64,000 bases of DNA. Origin: Rostrohypoxylon terebratum. Taxonomy: Eukaryota > Ascomycota > Sordariomycetes > Xylariales > Hypoxylaceae. The stretch is from positions 62,001-126,000 of the forward strand of contig MU385887.1 in the NCBI GenBank assembly GCA_022497145.1, given 5' to 3'. Below, piece after piece: positions 12,070-24,670 of the stretch (position 1 is its first letter; each line of letters begins with the position of its first letter). A program made the translations under genes and the position numbers. The notes beneath the pieces were generated by a model, which worked only from the letters and a program-made list of their open reading frames with translations, was not told where the DNA came from and did no database searches.

Positions 12070-15000
12070 ATTCGACATTATGGTGTCTTATTAGAGTTTA
12101 TGTGTAATCCCGAGCCAAGTCACCGGACAATGCTACGCTGGGATTGGAATTGTACAGGGGTGTGACATACGAATGGCAGTCGTTGCATATTGCATCTACG
12201 GCGGGATCTTTTTATAACGAGCGAAAATGACAGGATACCGGAAAAGAATTGGGTCCTTGGAGTCAACGGTTATGGGATTTTGCGGACGGGCACGATTGAT
12301 GCTCCACGATACCAAAGTCAAGGCATGGCCCCCATCAGGGATATATACATGCGGGGGCTGGCAACTTGGGCCTTTTTCTCTTATTTCTTCTTGGTTATTG
12401 GTGCTGCGATTTCCCCTGAATCAACAAATCACGAACGGGACCTCGAATCGAATCGACCCTCATAATACGGAAGCCTAGATGGGGTGGTCAATATGGTTTA
12501 CATGACGGATTGATATCGAGGAAAACCACTTTGTTTTTGACTATTTCCTTCATTATCATTTTTCGAAGCGGCGTGGGTGGGACGTTGTTTTGGGTTGGTT
12601 AGAAGGACAAGCATTGAATACACGCATCCCTACGAGCTGAGCTGATGGGAGGGTCTCGCGGTTAGGGCAGCATTCCTTAGGATCCATTCATCGGGCGGGT
12701 ATTTTGGTATGGAAGGGTTTTCGACGAATTGGTAAATTTCACTTGCACGAAATTCCTGGTAGTAACAGGGATGGCGCGTGTTTAGTTCCACGACTTGGGA
12801 TTATGTATATCTGGCGAACGGGGATTGGTGTATGATACTGGGACAAGATAGACTGCTGTTGCTTTACGGGTTCTCTGAATTGGAATTGGAAGTTCTCGTG
12901 TCAAGGTTGCTTATTAAGTATTAATGTCTGGGCAAAGAGGAAAACTTTCCCAGGTCCCCTCACACCTTTCCTTATCATCTTGATACCCCGTACGCGCTCA
13001 TTGCATGTAACTCGTTTCCTCCAGAGCTGTCAGGTTTATTTCGTGTAGGCAACGTGAAAAACATAACAAATAACATACAGAACCAGTCATAAGAATCACA
13101 ACCTGCCTGTTTCCACATTCAGGGGTAAGTTGAAATACCCACAATCACTTACTTAATGGTATACCTCAATATGGTTAGTTGGATCGTCTTGGATGCACTT
13201 TATTATAACAGATGCACTGTTGTTGTTAAATTTGAGTTATCACATATTCCATATCATACTTGATATGCGGGTTATTTAGAAACCTTATGCAGCGAAAATC
13301 CCAAGCCAGGTACTAGGTTACCTAGGTAACATAAAAGTATCTCGAAAACTTTCTTAGGGGATAGGGGGAACACGGCTTGGTAATCACATCGATAGTGATA
13401 TATCTAAAATAATGGATCAGTATCATGAATGTCACTAAATGTTGACTTGGCAACATGAATGGAACTATTTTCACAGCTTGGTGACTGGTGGAAAGCCAGG
13501 TAGGTAAAAACTGTTCGGCCACATCCGATGATACGCCAATCAACCTACCAGGTACCTACTTACTTCCCTACCTATCTAGGCCCCAAGTGCTGATGTCTGG
13601 CAAGCAATGGATCTCAACCATCAAACTTGAACGTGGAGGTTCAATACGTCATGTTTGAAATTTCCTTATTTTGTAAGCCTTATACATAGCGTAGTACACC
13701 TGACCATAGTCACCATCTAGATGATTCAGAGTTAAATGGAAAACCTTGCGAGAAGCTAGAGAGAGGGAACAAATAGATGTGGACTCTATTCGTAAGTTGT
13801 ACACCTGCAGCAATGTTGATCCTCAAGGTACTTTAGACAAGCCCACCACATGCTCCCCCCCTTCTCACCAGGTATGTCCAGGTACCTACGTTCTAGGAAC
13901 TTCTTGCTTAGGTAGTCTAGAGGTACCCGAAGGCCTAAAGTGCTTTATTGAATCTTCCCGCAGTTGAGGCAGTGGATACAGAGGTCACGAGCAGGTCGAC
14001 ATTAAGAAACAGCTCATACACGAAAACACAGAATCCAATCTGATAGGAGGAAGACGGCACTACCTAGACACACATGTACATACGATGTCATACATACAGC
14101 CAACAACCCCCCAATAGTAGTCCGAAAAGGGGGCAACATGACGGGACACACCAGGCCTGGGCCTGTAAATCTCGATCCAAGCCTGGCCAAGGAATGTGTC
14201 GCATCTCAGCTTCGCCTACATAACTGGTATCAACTACTACTAGAACTACAGTGCATTCTGCTGTACCTATCGTAAGTATATACACCTATGCGTAGCAGTG
14301 GACCAGCGCGCTAAGAAAGCTAGCACGTCCTGTGTTTCTCGAAGTTCGTTTTCTCGTGGCTTACCCGGTCGATCCCAACGGGCTATGCCACAGACACACA
14401 AAGATAAACCAGAAGCAGTTCAGCCAGTCAGCCATTCCCGTCCTCGCACCACGATGATGGAACATGCCGATCTGAAAGGTCTGTGAGAGGCTAGGGACCG
14501 GGTAGGCTTGCTTCCTTAGTCGAAGACAGTCCAGAAGCAGGTCTGTGGCTTGCTGCCTTCTGCAGGCTATCTAAGCCATACGCGCTAAATACGCACGTAA
14601 GCATCTTGTAGCAGCTGTGGTTCTTACTGAACCAGCGAGCCTACATACACGCCTAGACCATCATTGTCGTCGGCTCCGGACTCCCACGATGAACTGCTGG
14701 CAGGTCAGCAACTGGGCTCCTGCTCCCCGGACCGGATCACCTAGACAGTTTGTGGTGGCCACATGGTAAGGCTGAAGATGCTGGGCCATGTCTCTCAATA
14801 CCTAGTAAGAGCTCGCCCCCTAAGTCTGATTACATGACTGACGTACTCGTCATTTGACCTTGACACCATGTGTGTTTACTGACCGCTAAGACAGATTTTG
14901 ATCCTTCTGACTAGACATTTACGATAACCCTCACAGACTAACAAGCTGTTAGATAGAATTAGGCATCAATATCTCATTCCCTTTCTTTTAATTCTCTCAA

Positions 15001-16689
15001 GCAAAAAAATAAGGTTGAAACGAGCAGTTAGTACCTATCCCTTACGACGAATTCCATTCCAACAACAGAATAGTGGAAACCATTCATAATATATCAGGAT
15101 CCATTACATAAAAGAGTACGCTTATTCTACATTGTCTTGGTTGTCATTTTCTTTCTTACTAGGTACCTAGAGTTGTGAAACCACAAGAAGTCCGACGCCA
15201 GGATGGCTGACAAGTGAAAAAAAAAGCAAATCTCGCTGGGTCCAATGGATCTAGTAGATCGCATCTACTAAGCACGGTTGGATGGGAAGTTCCGCCAAGC
15301 TAGGACCTTCAGGTAGGGGAGAGGAACTAGGTAAAGAAATCCAGGTTGAGACGTAGGTAGCTTCGACGCCATTTCTTTTTTTTTCACGGCCAATGGTACG
15401 CCGCGAGAACAACGGTCACGGTTGATAGGTAGTTTTGTAACTTGTCATATTTGGGGAAGATGCTGCACGATACACGATGTCTCCTACTATTGGATACCGC
15501 GGGAAATGGGGATGGATCTTTGGATGATGGATGGATAAAGCGGTTCTTGGAAGCATGCCTGTTCGTTACACGGGAGATCTTCATCATCTCAGCCTTTCCT
15601 TGCCGTTCATGGATTCCCATCGTCGTATTTCTTGATATACCTACTTCAGGTAAGGAGTCCGCGAAGTGAGTCCATGAAAAGTGAAACTGCACTTTTTCAC
15701 GCCGCAAGCAGGATGACATAGGAATACATACAGACAAGGCCTAATTGGTTATCAAGATCCATATTATGCAAAAATATTATTGTATTGCGTCTTGTCTTGA
15801 ACTTCACTTTCATCTTGTATCTTGCTTGCTTGTGGGTATCGATTCCTGCTTACACCGAGGGTATAGCATCAGCCAGTATTGTCGGCGACTACGTCAGGTT
15901 CGTGTGACGTGAATCATTCGCGGTCCACAGTTCAGACGTTCTCAGAAGTTCCCTCTGCGCCTATTTTTGTCATCTTGGTCCCCATTTTTGTTCTTGTCAC
16001 GCAGGAACGGGGACCTAAGTCTGAGCGCTTCGTAGAGGAGACAAAATTCGATAAATTCTTGAACATTAGGTTGTTTCGATACGAGATACGAATTGCATAT
16101 CACATAGTAAAGAAATGCCAATAGTGCTTGGGAAAGCTATAGTAATGTGCAAATTTCCTAAATTTACCAATTTGTACCAAGATTTCCAATATCCGATCAA
16201 ATTGAAATCTTTGCTTCTAAACACGAGAGAGCCTTATGCAAGTTCCAAGTTATTGCAAGGTAGTATATGAGATATGTACCGTGTACATACGTACATACAC
16301 CTCCAGTACCTAGAGTACCTAGTATACAAGTATAAATATCGTCAAGGATTTTAACCCCCTTTTGACCCCCACTTAGATTTACTACTACATAGTACGGTAT
16401 GTTTCTTATATGCAGGCACTGATTGGCTCAATATCGCAGATTGATCGATAAATACATAAAACGTGCAGTGAGAGATGGGGCACCCTAATTGAATAAATAC
16501 TTGGGTACAAATATACGTGATAAATGTTAAATGTGATAAACTTTAGCGCCCGAGACTATCGACGGGGGGCATGCAGGGGTCAGGCCTGTCCCGCTTAATT
16601 CCGCCCGTGCGCTACGGAGCACGGGGGTTTTGGAGAAATGTGGGAGTGTTGGAGAATAAGCTTAACCCTAAACTTTCAGGGTCTTAGTT
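12070..16689. other. Intergenic region, no supported gene
   Basis: The first few hundred bases are the probable 3' untranslated region of the zinc-finger gene. Beyond that I see only short overlapping frames on both strands, scattered TACCTA words (about 13310-13325, 13550-13580, 13880-13925) and no splice-joined coding sequence. Confidence 0.6.
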
Positions 16690-16836
16690 ATCAATCGACG
16701 GAGGAAGGAATGGGAAAATAGGGGGGAGAGGCGAGAAAACAGGGGTGTAAAGAAAAAGGAAAGGGGAATGGGGAAAAGGGGAAAGGGGAAAGGGGGAATG
16801 GGGAATGGGGAATGGGAAATGGAAAGGGCTGAATCT
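16690..16836. repeat. Long G-rich purine tract
   Basis: About 130 bases almost free of pyrimidines on the plus strand, containing at least eleven runs of three or more G separated by A-rich loops such as AAT or AAA. The spacing fits both intramolecular quadruplex and triplex (H-DNA) formation. It is followed at about 16831-16857 by a short TCTCAA tandem repeat. No gene is evident within 3.5 kb on either side. Confidence 0.85.
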
Positions 16837-16860
16837 CAATCTCAATCTCAATCTTAATTT

Positions 16861-19800
16861 TGAATCTTGACATCCTTCATCCCATCCTCATCGCACAATG
16901 CCCGTTACTGGTTACCTCGTAGCCGCAGCCAACGCCTCACTTGCCTAGGCCCAGAAGGGAAAATTTGGATCTTGGATGATCGTCGATCAACGTCCGTGAG
17001 ATTGAACGCATCGTCCCGCCTTTACTTGAAAGGAAAGTGTGGCTCCCGCATACCGGCACGGCGTTTCCCATTCGGGGAGCCATGTCCGCGAAGACGGCGA
17101 ATCGCGGTGACGTTATATCTCATGCGGGCAAGCAGGTCTCGCAGCAACCCGGCGACCGACGAGAGATTTGCTGCTACCTCCCATCGCTACCCTAATTATC
17201 AATTCTATACCACTCGTCATCAATCTTTCCTCCTACACTCAAACAACATCGAAACACCTACAGCGATCAACCAGAAACCAATATATCCCAATCCCCCGCT
17301 GTACCCCTCAGGAACTTTCTCTAAGGGGGGCCCACGGAGAAATTTCTCACTGGGCAGAGTACGGGTTTGAAGTGAGACGAGATGGTAGCAGATGGCATAC
17401 CAGGCCTCGGGTTCCTGCCAACCAAATCGATAGAGCCCCAAACGCTCCAGGTGTCGTTAAATTAGAGTCGGGTGTCCCGTTCTCGTTCGCGCGCCCCCAT
17501 CCCGGCTGCCCTCGGCTCGCTCGGACGGGTGCGCGTGGTGGCCTATTGCCGTTGCTGTTAAAGGCCAAGCTTGGGTAGGTAATCTTGGTAATTGGTAATC
17601 TACCTGTGTAGGTACGTAGGAAGGTAGGTTGTTACCCAAGCGCAGAGGCATCCAACAAAGCTATCCCATATGTACCGGACCGTCGCGCCGAAACGGCTCG
17701 GGAACGCGGGGCGAAAGACGACACGCTATACGTTAATAGATAAGGTAAAGGTAGAGTACATATCAGATCATGTTCATGTTCATATCAGATGAGATGGATG
17801 CAATGAATGTATGCACGCTTCCGCTTCGCGAGCAAAAACCAAGACAACTGCCTCGCCAGAACCTACCTGCTACCGACCTGAGATGGGCTACTGACTGGAC
17901 AGGTATGTGAGACGCTATCTAGGTAGGTAGGTACTTACCTACTCTACCTAGGTAGTTGTTGGGTAAGCAGAGATGGAGGTAAGGAGATAGGCAAGCCGAA
18001 ACAAAACCGTCGCGGAGGAAACTCAGGGCGAATTGCCGACGGCTCGCACAACACCCGTTCGTCACACATCGCTATGTCCTGCTGAACCCCCCTATCCCTG
18101 ACTAGGTACTTATGTGTTCGTGTCTTAGGGGCTTTGGACGCGGGATCCCGCAGCGCGTCACCACGCAGGATACCTAGGTCCTACTAGTATCTATGTCTAA
18201 GGTACCTACGTAATAGGTAGGCCGAAAATAAATAGGGAAGAATGTTGAGAGGCAGGTCACGTATAGATCCTACCGGCACCAGTCCGCCGAGGACAAGCAG
18301 AGAGACAAAAAAATTGGACGAAAAAAGTTCAAACACCGAGAGACAATTCAGACAAGACAGGCGTGCGTGGGCGACAATACGCCTTATCTGTCTAACTCTG
18401 TCCTGGTGCCTTAGTGCCTACCTGTAGGTAGCTACACAGTGGGTATCCATAGCTTAGGTCAGATAGACCAGCGCAGACAGGTAAGCGGCTTTAGCTTCGA
18501 CGCAGGCGTGTGTCAATTATGTAGGTATGACACTAATCATTGGGAAATACAGGATTTTTTTTTTCTCTTAGTGATGAACGAGGTCGCTTTGGGCGACGCC
18601 GACGACGGCGCCCCTACCGAACCTGTCGATCACTGCTCTTCCAGGGGCGGCGTTAGGGGGATGGTGATGGTGGAGAGCAGCGCGCCGAGGACGGGAGCTT
18701 GCAGCTTCGGTAGGAATGTAGGACCTAGGTACTTTTTTTCTTCTTCGGCGGCGCTGTGGGGGGCGTGCAGGCGCTGCGCGCGGTATCATGTCGGTGATGA
18801 TGTTAATGCTAATGCTATAATGTCATTTTTGCCTATCGAAAACGCCAAGATGACCCATATAGGCATGAAGCTTCTGCCCGTCGTCTCCCCGTAGGTCGCT
18901 CGGCGTCGTGGGAGGAGCTGACGCGGACTTCGACATCGTTAGGTATGTCTCTGGTCTAGTTGCTGTGGAGTCAGTGTAGATGCCCTTAGCTGCGTATGTA
19001 TGTCTCTCCTCGACTTCTTCAACGCGCATAGGGGCGGCCCTGCGTCGTCCTGCGTACATACACACATACAGTAACCACCTATACGATATGATACCGGTTT
19101 GTACCTACCTAGGTAGGTAGGTATCTAGACAGACGATGGTGGCGAGCTTCCAACACGTCACTTCCGAAGGATGATATTTCTTCCAGGAACCACAGCTCTT
19201 CAGTACGCACGAAACTGATCACGGCAGAGGCTCGGCAACGCGGCCGGTGCCACGACAGCGGATTGAAGGGTTGGCGTACCTACTAGTACGCCATCTCAAA
19301 CGTTCGCCGAGATAATGTTCGGCGCGGGTTTGCGAAGAGTCAAAGGTTGTGTCGTCCGCAGAAGACTGATGGCAGCTTGCCGATACATTTCCCTCCTTCT
19401 TACTTGCATGGAAGAGCCTCTCGGCCTACCCAGACAGGCAGGTCTATGACAGCTCCCGTGATGGGTGCATGCTAGCACAATATCTATCCTTTTACGCGGC
19501 CCGCGGTTTGGGCATGCGGTAGAACCCCGAGCCACAATACACCACATATGCGAAGATTGCACTACATTGCCTAGTTCCTATACGGCACCTACCTTGCCTT
19601 TCGTCGAGTATCCATCGACGCTAGGCCGGCTCGGAAATCCGATCGTAATCCTACCCTTACCAGGTAGGCAAATTTCAGTTGTCGGATTCATCCCTATAGG
19701 TTCATGTTGTGGTGAATAGGGGTAAACATCATGATATTTAGGTGATTCGCGTTTGGCATTAGTAGTTTCACCTAATTTTCCGGGACAAAAACAGCTGAGA

Positions 19801-20704
19801 CCTGTATACGTCTTACACTCGAAGAGACAACATGTGCTGATAGTCATGATTGTTAACTTCACCAGGTTCATGGCCATGGAAGCTATTCCGAGATCCATTA
19901 ATAGTAATGAACAAACTTCCATTCCGTGATGGCCATCATTTCGTTTTCAGCCCCCAAGATGCAGGGCGGCCTTCGCCGCTTTTCGTACCGCATCGGTATG
20001 TAATGTAAGTAAACACCCCTTCCTCTCGGAAGCTTTCCGATGTCTAACATGGGATCGTTTTCCTAGGGTCCCGGCAATTCAATTCCGTTTTTCCAAGATA
20101 ATGCTCTCTTCCAAGAGAAGGATTGTCGTTATAGCCCCATCCCGTTAACTCGGTTGCTGGAGTCGTGCGAGCACGACTCGGCCGATTGGAAGATCGACGA
20201 TCATTATAATCACTCGACCACTGTCTGGTAGAGAAATCACTTGATTCCATTCGCATTCCTTTCATTCGACTGGGATAGTAAGACGTCTTGTTTGGTAGAC
20301 TATGTTAAACACGTCCCTTCAATTTGGCCAAAGTGGATCTTTTGCGATGAGGTTTTTCGTCTCCACACCGTATACCCCCTATTCCTAGGTCTCTGGAGAC
20401 AAGAGTCATAGTAGTAGTTGGGTTAAATCAATCGGTAGATATACATACCTAATCTATACGTTCAAGTAAAAGTTGTCGGTGAATATTACTACTTGTTTAG
20501 ACCCCTGAAAGCAAAGACAATTGGACATTTGATTGATTTGACTCGTAAAATGTTTGGGAGCATACCTGCCAAGTTAGCCCATTAATAGTCGAATCCAATC
20601 GTAGATATTTCTATATGGGGTAGGCGTGGGGAAGTAGATTCAGCTCTCATCTCCCCCGTATACGGGTGCGTAGTCAGCCATAATGGATCAATCCAATTTC
20701 ATCT
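16861..20704. other. Intergenic region, no supported gene
   Basis: Open frames of 136-167 codons near 16867-17578 and 18439-18894 lack recognisable domains, overlap other frames and include repeat-derived sequence. I do not call them genes. The stretch is rich in TACCTAGG-type clusters (17916-17956, 18170-18215, 19101-19128). Confidence 0.55.
17916..17956. repeat. Cluster of CTAGGTAGGTA words, inverted
   Basis: Two inverted sets of CTAGGTAG face each other around ACTTACCTACTC. The strand could fold into a hairpin of about 12 bp. It belongs to the dispersed family. Confidence 0.7.
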
Positions 20705-22050
20705 CGTGCTTTTCGATATGGCTGGCGTTGATTGCCTCCCAGAAGCAAACAACATCGCCTCGCTGAATGTCTGGGGTATCCCGTACGTATCCTAAGATCG
20801 ATCAACTCGTATAGAGGAAATTGGACGGCAAATCGTCAAGACTAGCCCTCAGCCACATCTCGTCGGCCTGCAAGAGTGTTTTTCGAACGATAGTTTCGAA
20901 CGAAAGCAATACTTCGCGGGCCCGCTCGAGACAGGGCTGGTTCTTCTATCATGATGGCTAATCGAAAAGACCACCATGACTCGATACCCCCTGAACGGAT
21001 CCCCAACAGCACTTTCCCATGGTGACTGGTACGCGAGAAAAGGTGTTACCCATGCTGGAATACGCTATGGCAAGAGGCCTGGTGATACAATTGACGTCTC
21101 CAATACGCATGTAAGCTTTTGGTAGACATCACAATGGCGCTGAAATCACTCGGTACTCGCATCATTAGCCCTAACCATCTTGTTCGAATCTCCTAACACG
21201 ACCTCTATTCCCAGTTACATGCCTAATATCCCGGTAACGAGTATCTACGCCACCGCGTGACCCAGGCATGAGAGCTCGCCAAGCTCCTACGAGCTGCCTC
21301 TCGAAATATCACGACAAGGCTCTGACCATCCTTCTAGGCAATCTGAACCACGAGCCAACATCGCTTCCGTATCGAATCATATAGCATTCCGCCCCTGATA
21401 TACACGATACCTGGTCACAGTACTCCCTTCAGCGTGCATGAGGTCTGAGGGTTGGTCAGGAGGCGTCAAGGGCAGATACTGATGTCCAGAGTGGAATCAC
21501 TGATGGGTCACCGCGCAACACGTGGATGTGGACTCAGTACCTAGAAGAGTCGAGTAATTCGGCCGGTGAAGAGAGTTTTCCAACGGAGATCGGACGAGAA
21601 CAGGCAGTACGTATAGACTATGTGCATATATGTTCGCAAGCATACAGCCAGATGTTGTGCCTTAGTATCCTGAGGATACCGAGAACGATCCGGCCACGGA
21701 GGGATTCGGAGATAAATGAGGGCGCAACAGCCATGCCATCATGGACGCCTTCTCACAGGAGGTATTGGTCAAATACATGGCAGTGCATTATTTCACGATG
21801 CAAACCTAAAGGATGGGGAAAGGCTCTATTGTTGCGCGAGGGGCTCTAAGCTACCTAGCATGAGCTATGGGACGTGGTATATACGGGAACTCTCTTTTTT
21901 TCGGCTATCTAAGGATGCTTCGCCAAACAACTGCTCTGTAGGCCAATCCCGGCCCTGTGGCCATCAGCGGGATCTTCATGGGATGCTTAACACATTAGCG
22001 TGCGACTACGCGAAGCAAGTAGGTTCGAATCCTGCTATGGGCTAACTAAC
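20705..22050 (+). pseudogene. Pseudogene of Isc1/Css1-type phospholipase C
   Basis: The plus strand encodes the conserved blocks of the endonuclease/exonuclease/phosphatase fold in the order found in fungal inositol-phosphosphingolipid phospholipase C (neutral sphingomyelinase-like) enzymes. These are SLNVWGIPYVS, PHLVGLQECF, ETGLVLLS, MTRYPLNGSPTA, GDWYARKG, DVSNTH, then after a relic intron (21111-21214, GTAAGC..CCCAG, branch CCTAAC) LHA..YPGNEYLRHRVTQA, LLGNLNHEP, NTWMWT and VRIDYV. It is dead. In-frame stops lie at 20793-20795, 20952-20954, 21224-21226 and 21269-21271. There is a frame change near 21315, and the metal-binding GDxN block has become GNLN. Most lesions read as C-to-T or G-to-A transitions (CAA to TAA, CGA to TGA, TGG to TGA). 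A fragment at 22655-22846 with two hydrophobic segments may be the remnant of its membrane C-terminus. That extension is an inference. Confidence 0.75.
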
Positions 22051-24670
22051 GGTCCGAGTTCAGGCCCGCTTGGGGGCCTACTGGACGTTAGAGGGTGATT
22101 TGTGAATGGTGTTGGGGGGAGATGGGCTGGGGGGAGGGGGTTTTCCCGTGATGTGGATCTGCTAGCCAGCGCGGATGCCAACTGACCAGAGTAAGCGTGG
22201 AGAGCAGGAGTAGTGGATACAGACATTTTATTATATCAAGAGAAATTATGGATCTATTCCTACCTACCTAACAGTATTCTAGGCATTCCCATGCGCCACG
22301 GTTGCGACAATATGTAAAAACTCTACCTACCTAGGATAGTATCACGACATCCGGATGTAAACAACAACAACATCATCGTCGTCATCGACATATCAAGGAC
22401 ACCTACGTGTAGACGGTGAAATCAGCGAAAGTGAGCATGATCGATCGTCACCCCGTGCTAGGCTGCTCGTTAAGTAGGTAATCACTCCAGCTTCGAAGTG
22501 ACTCTTGCTTTCAAAAAATCAAAACAAATTGAAGGAAGCCTGAGAAACCGCAAATCAATGAACGAGCCGACCAACTTGGGTTCAGGGGTCTTAAGAGCAA
22601 GACTTGCGTCTATGAGCTAGGGGAAGCTATGCTCGCAGACGAGTTCCAAGGTTAATGCGCAAACTGGATGCTATCAGGCTTCTGGACGAGATCATTCTCG
22701 TTCTTGAAGACAATATGGAGGAGACACAGCAACCGCGCGCTCTGTGGAGAAGGATTAGGTTAGGTATTGCGGGCATTGTCCCGGCGGGTTTGTTGGTAGG
22801 GACCTTGGTCGTTGGGCTTTTGCACCAACTGCCGCCGCTGTGTTAGCATCTCCTTGGGTTTGGCAAAGACCGCGGCTTCGAGAAAGTTTGAGTAGGATGT
22901 ACTTCAAGGTGCTTGAGTGAAGTTTGACGATATCCGCAATGTAGGAAACCCAGTTATAGTGCGTACACGAGTAGATGATTAGAAACGGAGATGCCTTTAA
23001 TTATGAAATATGAAAGTGCTAACGAGAATATCCATCTTGTAACCCAGTAAATAGCTAGTAATTTTGACGAACACTTGAGCACTTGAGTCTCATGCTATCA
23101 AAACCATGATGTGACGTCGTTTGCCTCTTTTCTATGCCAAGTATTCTCTAGTAGTATGTCGCTATGGATTGAACATCTCCCAGCGTCTTATCATTCAGCG
23201 CCTTACCGAACACGACGTCATTACATATCCAATAGCAAAAGCACATTTAATCCTCAGACTTAAGATGATCAGACTTTTACTCCTTACCGTATAGTATACC
23301 TTTTTATAATTTATTTAAAATACCCTTTATGGTAACTGGTGCTAGTAGATGGACCTCTGCTAAGCACCCTGGCACCATGTATGCATTGGGCATAATAATC
23401 AGTCTTGATTTTATGCAGCCCAACCGACAATACGTAAAAGGCATGATTTTTATCTGATCTTAGAAGGTTTATGGTGCCACGTAAAAACGCCTCCGTAACG
23501 CACACGAATAGGTTATAAAAATAAAAATAAATAAAAATTTCACAATTGCTTCGTATTTTTTACATGTTAGAAATTATGAATTAAATTAAAATCATAATGA
23601 CTATAGTCATTTGGAACTGCTAAAAGTTCCAAAGCTAAACTGTGGGGCGTTCGCACTGACGTAGTATTTGTAGAGGTCCATTTAAATTTTATGTATGCTG
23701 TATTGTACTTCGTAATAACTGACTAACCACGAAGTTCTCGACATTTATCCTGTAATATTTCCCCACACGACTGATCAGCCTCCGGAGGGCACGATCTAAT
23801 TTTTTTTTCCAATATTACCCAGGTACCTAAGCCCTGATAGACACAGTCAGTTCTCCAAAAATGTAAAGAATGTCATACCAATTATCTGAGATATGACAAC
23901 AGTTCGCTGCTCGTTTTCCTGATTACAACGCAAACGAATGGAGGCGTTGTAAGCCAGAGCTAACAGCCAGCCATCAAATAGGTACCTAAGACCTAAGGCC
24001 TAAGACTTAAGTATTGTAGCAATGACCTACCTAGTACCTATCGACCTACTTGGGGTATGTAGTACCTACATTAATACCTAAAAATTAAATGGTCACGAAC
24101 GAGAACTTTCTTATAAAAGGTAACCCTAAAGTCCAATTAAGCCTTGAAACGTTTCAGCTGATAATCGGGGTATTAAAACGTTTGAACTCGAATTCTTATC
24201 ATTGCAGCTTAATACTAAAACAACATTTTCTTTAGGACACAAGTAGTAACACCCTACGTCCCCGTCTGACCCCCCAAAATAATTGGGTTTAGAGTAGACT
24301 GATTAAGGAAAGCCTATTCTAATCGATTTCCGTTGCAACGCATAGGAACCTCATTCACCAGCAAGGGACCTATGAACATATTTCATGTAACCATAATCAT
24401 ATACCAGCGTCGATCGATCGAAAGGTGGGTCATAGAGTTAGAATCTTAACATCGCCACTTTATCGCGTGGTTCAATATATAAAGATGATCCATTGAGTTC
24501 GAGCTGGTTGGAATTACTAGGTGGCTAGGCTCTATGACAAGTTATTTCCAACCTAGATTAGGTACCATATACGTGCACTTTGGACACAGTAATCAACTAC
24601 CTACTAGTAGTCATACCACCTTTTCGTCATTTTATTTCCTTCAAAATATTGTGAATCACTCATCGTAAAA
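22051..24670. other. Intergenic, increasingly A+T-rich
   Basis: No intact gene. The 22655-22846 frame encodes a hydrophobic stretch (GIAGIVPAGLLVGTLVVGLL) and may be the decayed tail of the upstream pseudogene. From about 23500 to 24250 the DNA is conspicuously A+T-rich with TAAAATAAATAAAA-like runs. TACCTA words occur at 23820-23830, 23980-24060 and 24555-24610. The last 100 bases should contain the patatin gene promoter. Confidence 0.55.

Noticed and set aside
16867..17370. 167-codon plus-strand frame
   Set aside because: Basic, serine-rich and featureless, with a second long frame overlapping it; no supporting motif.
21985..22045. tRNA-like end: a plausible T arm around GTAGGTTCGAATCCTGC
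   Set aside because: No matching 5' acceptor strand, D arm or clean anticodon stem could be built upstream, and it lies in pseudogene debris.
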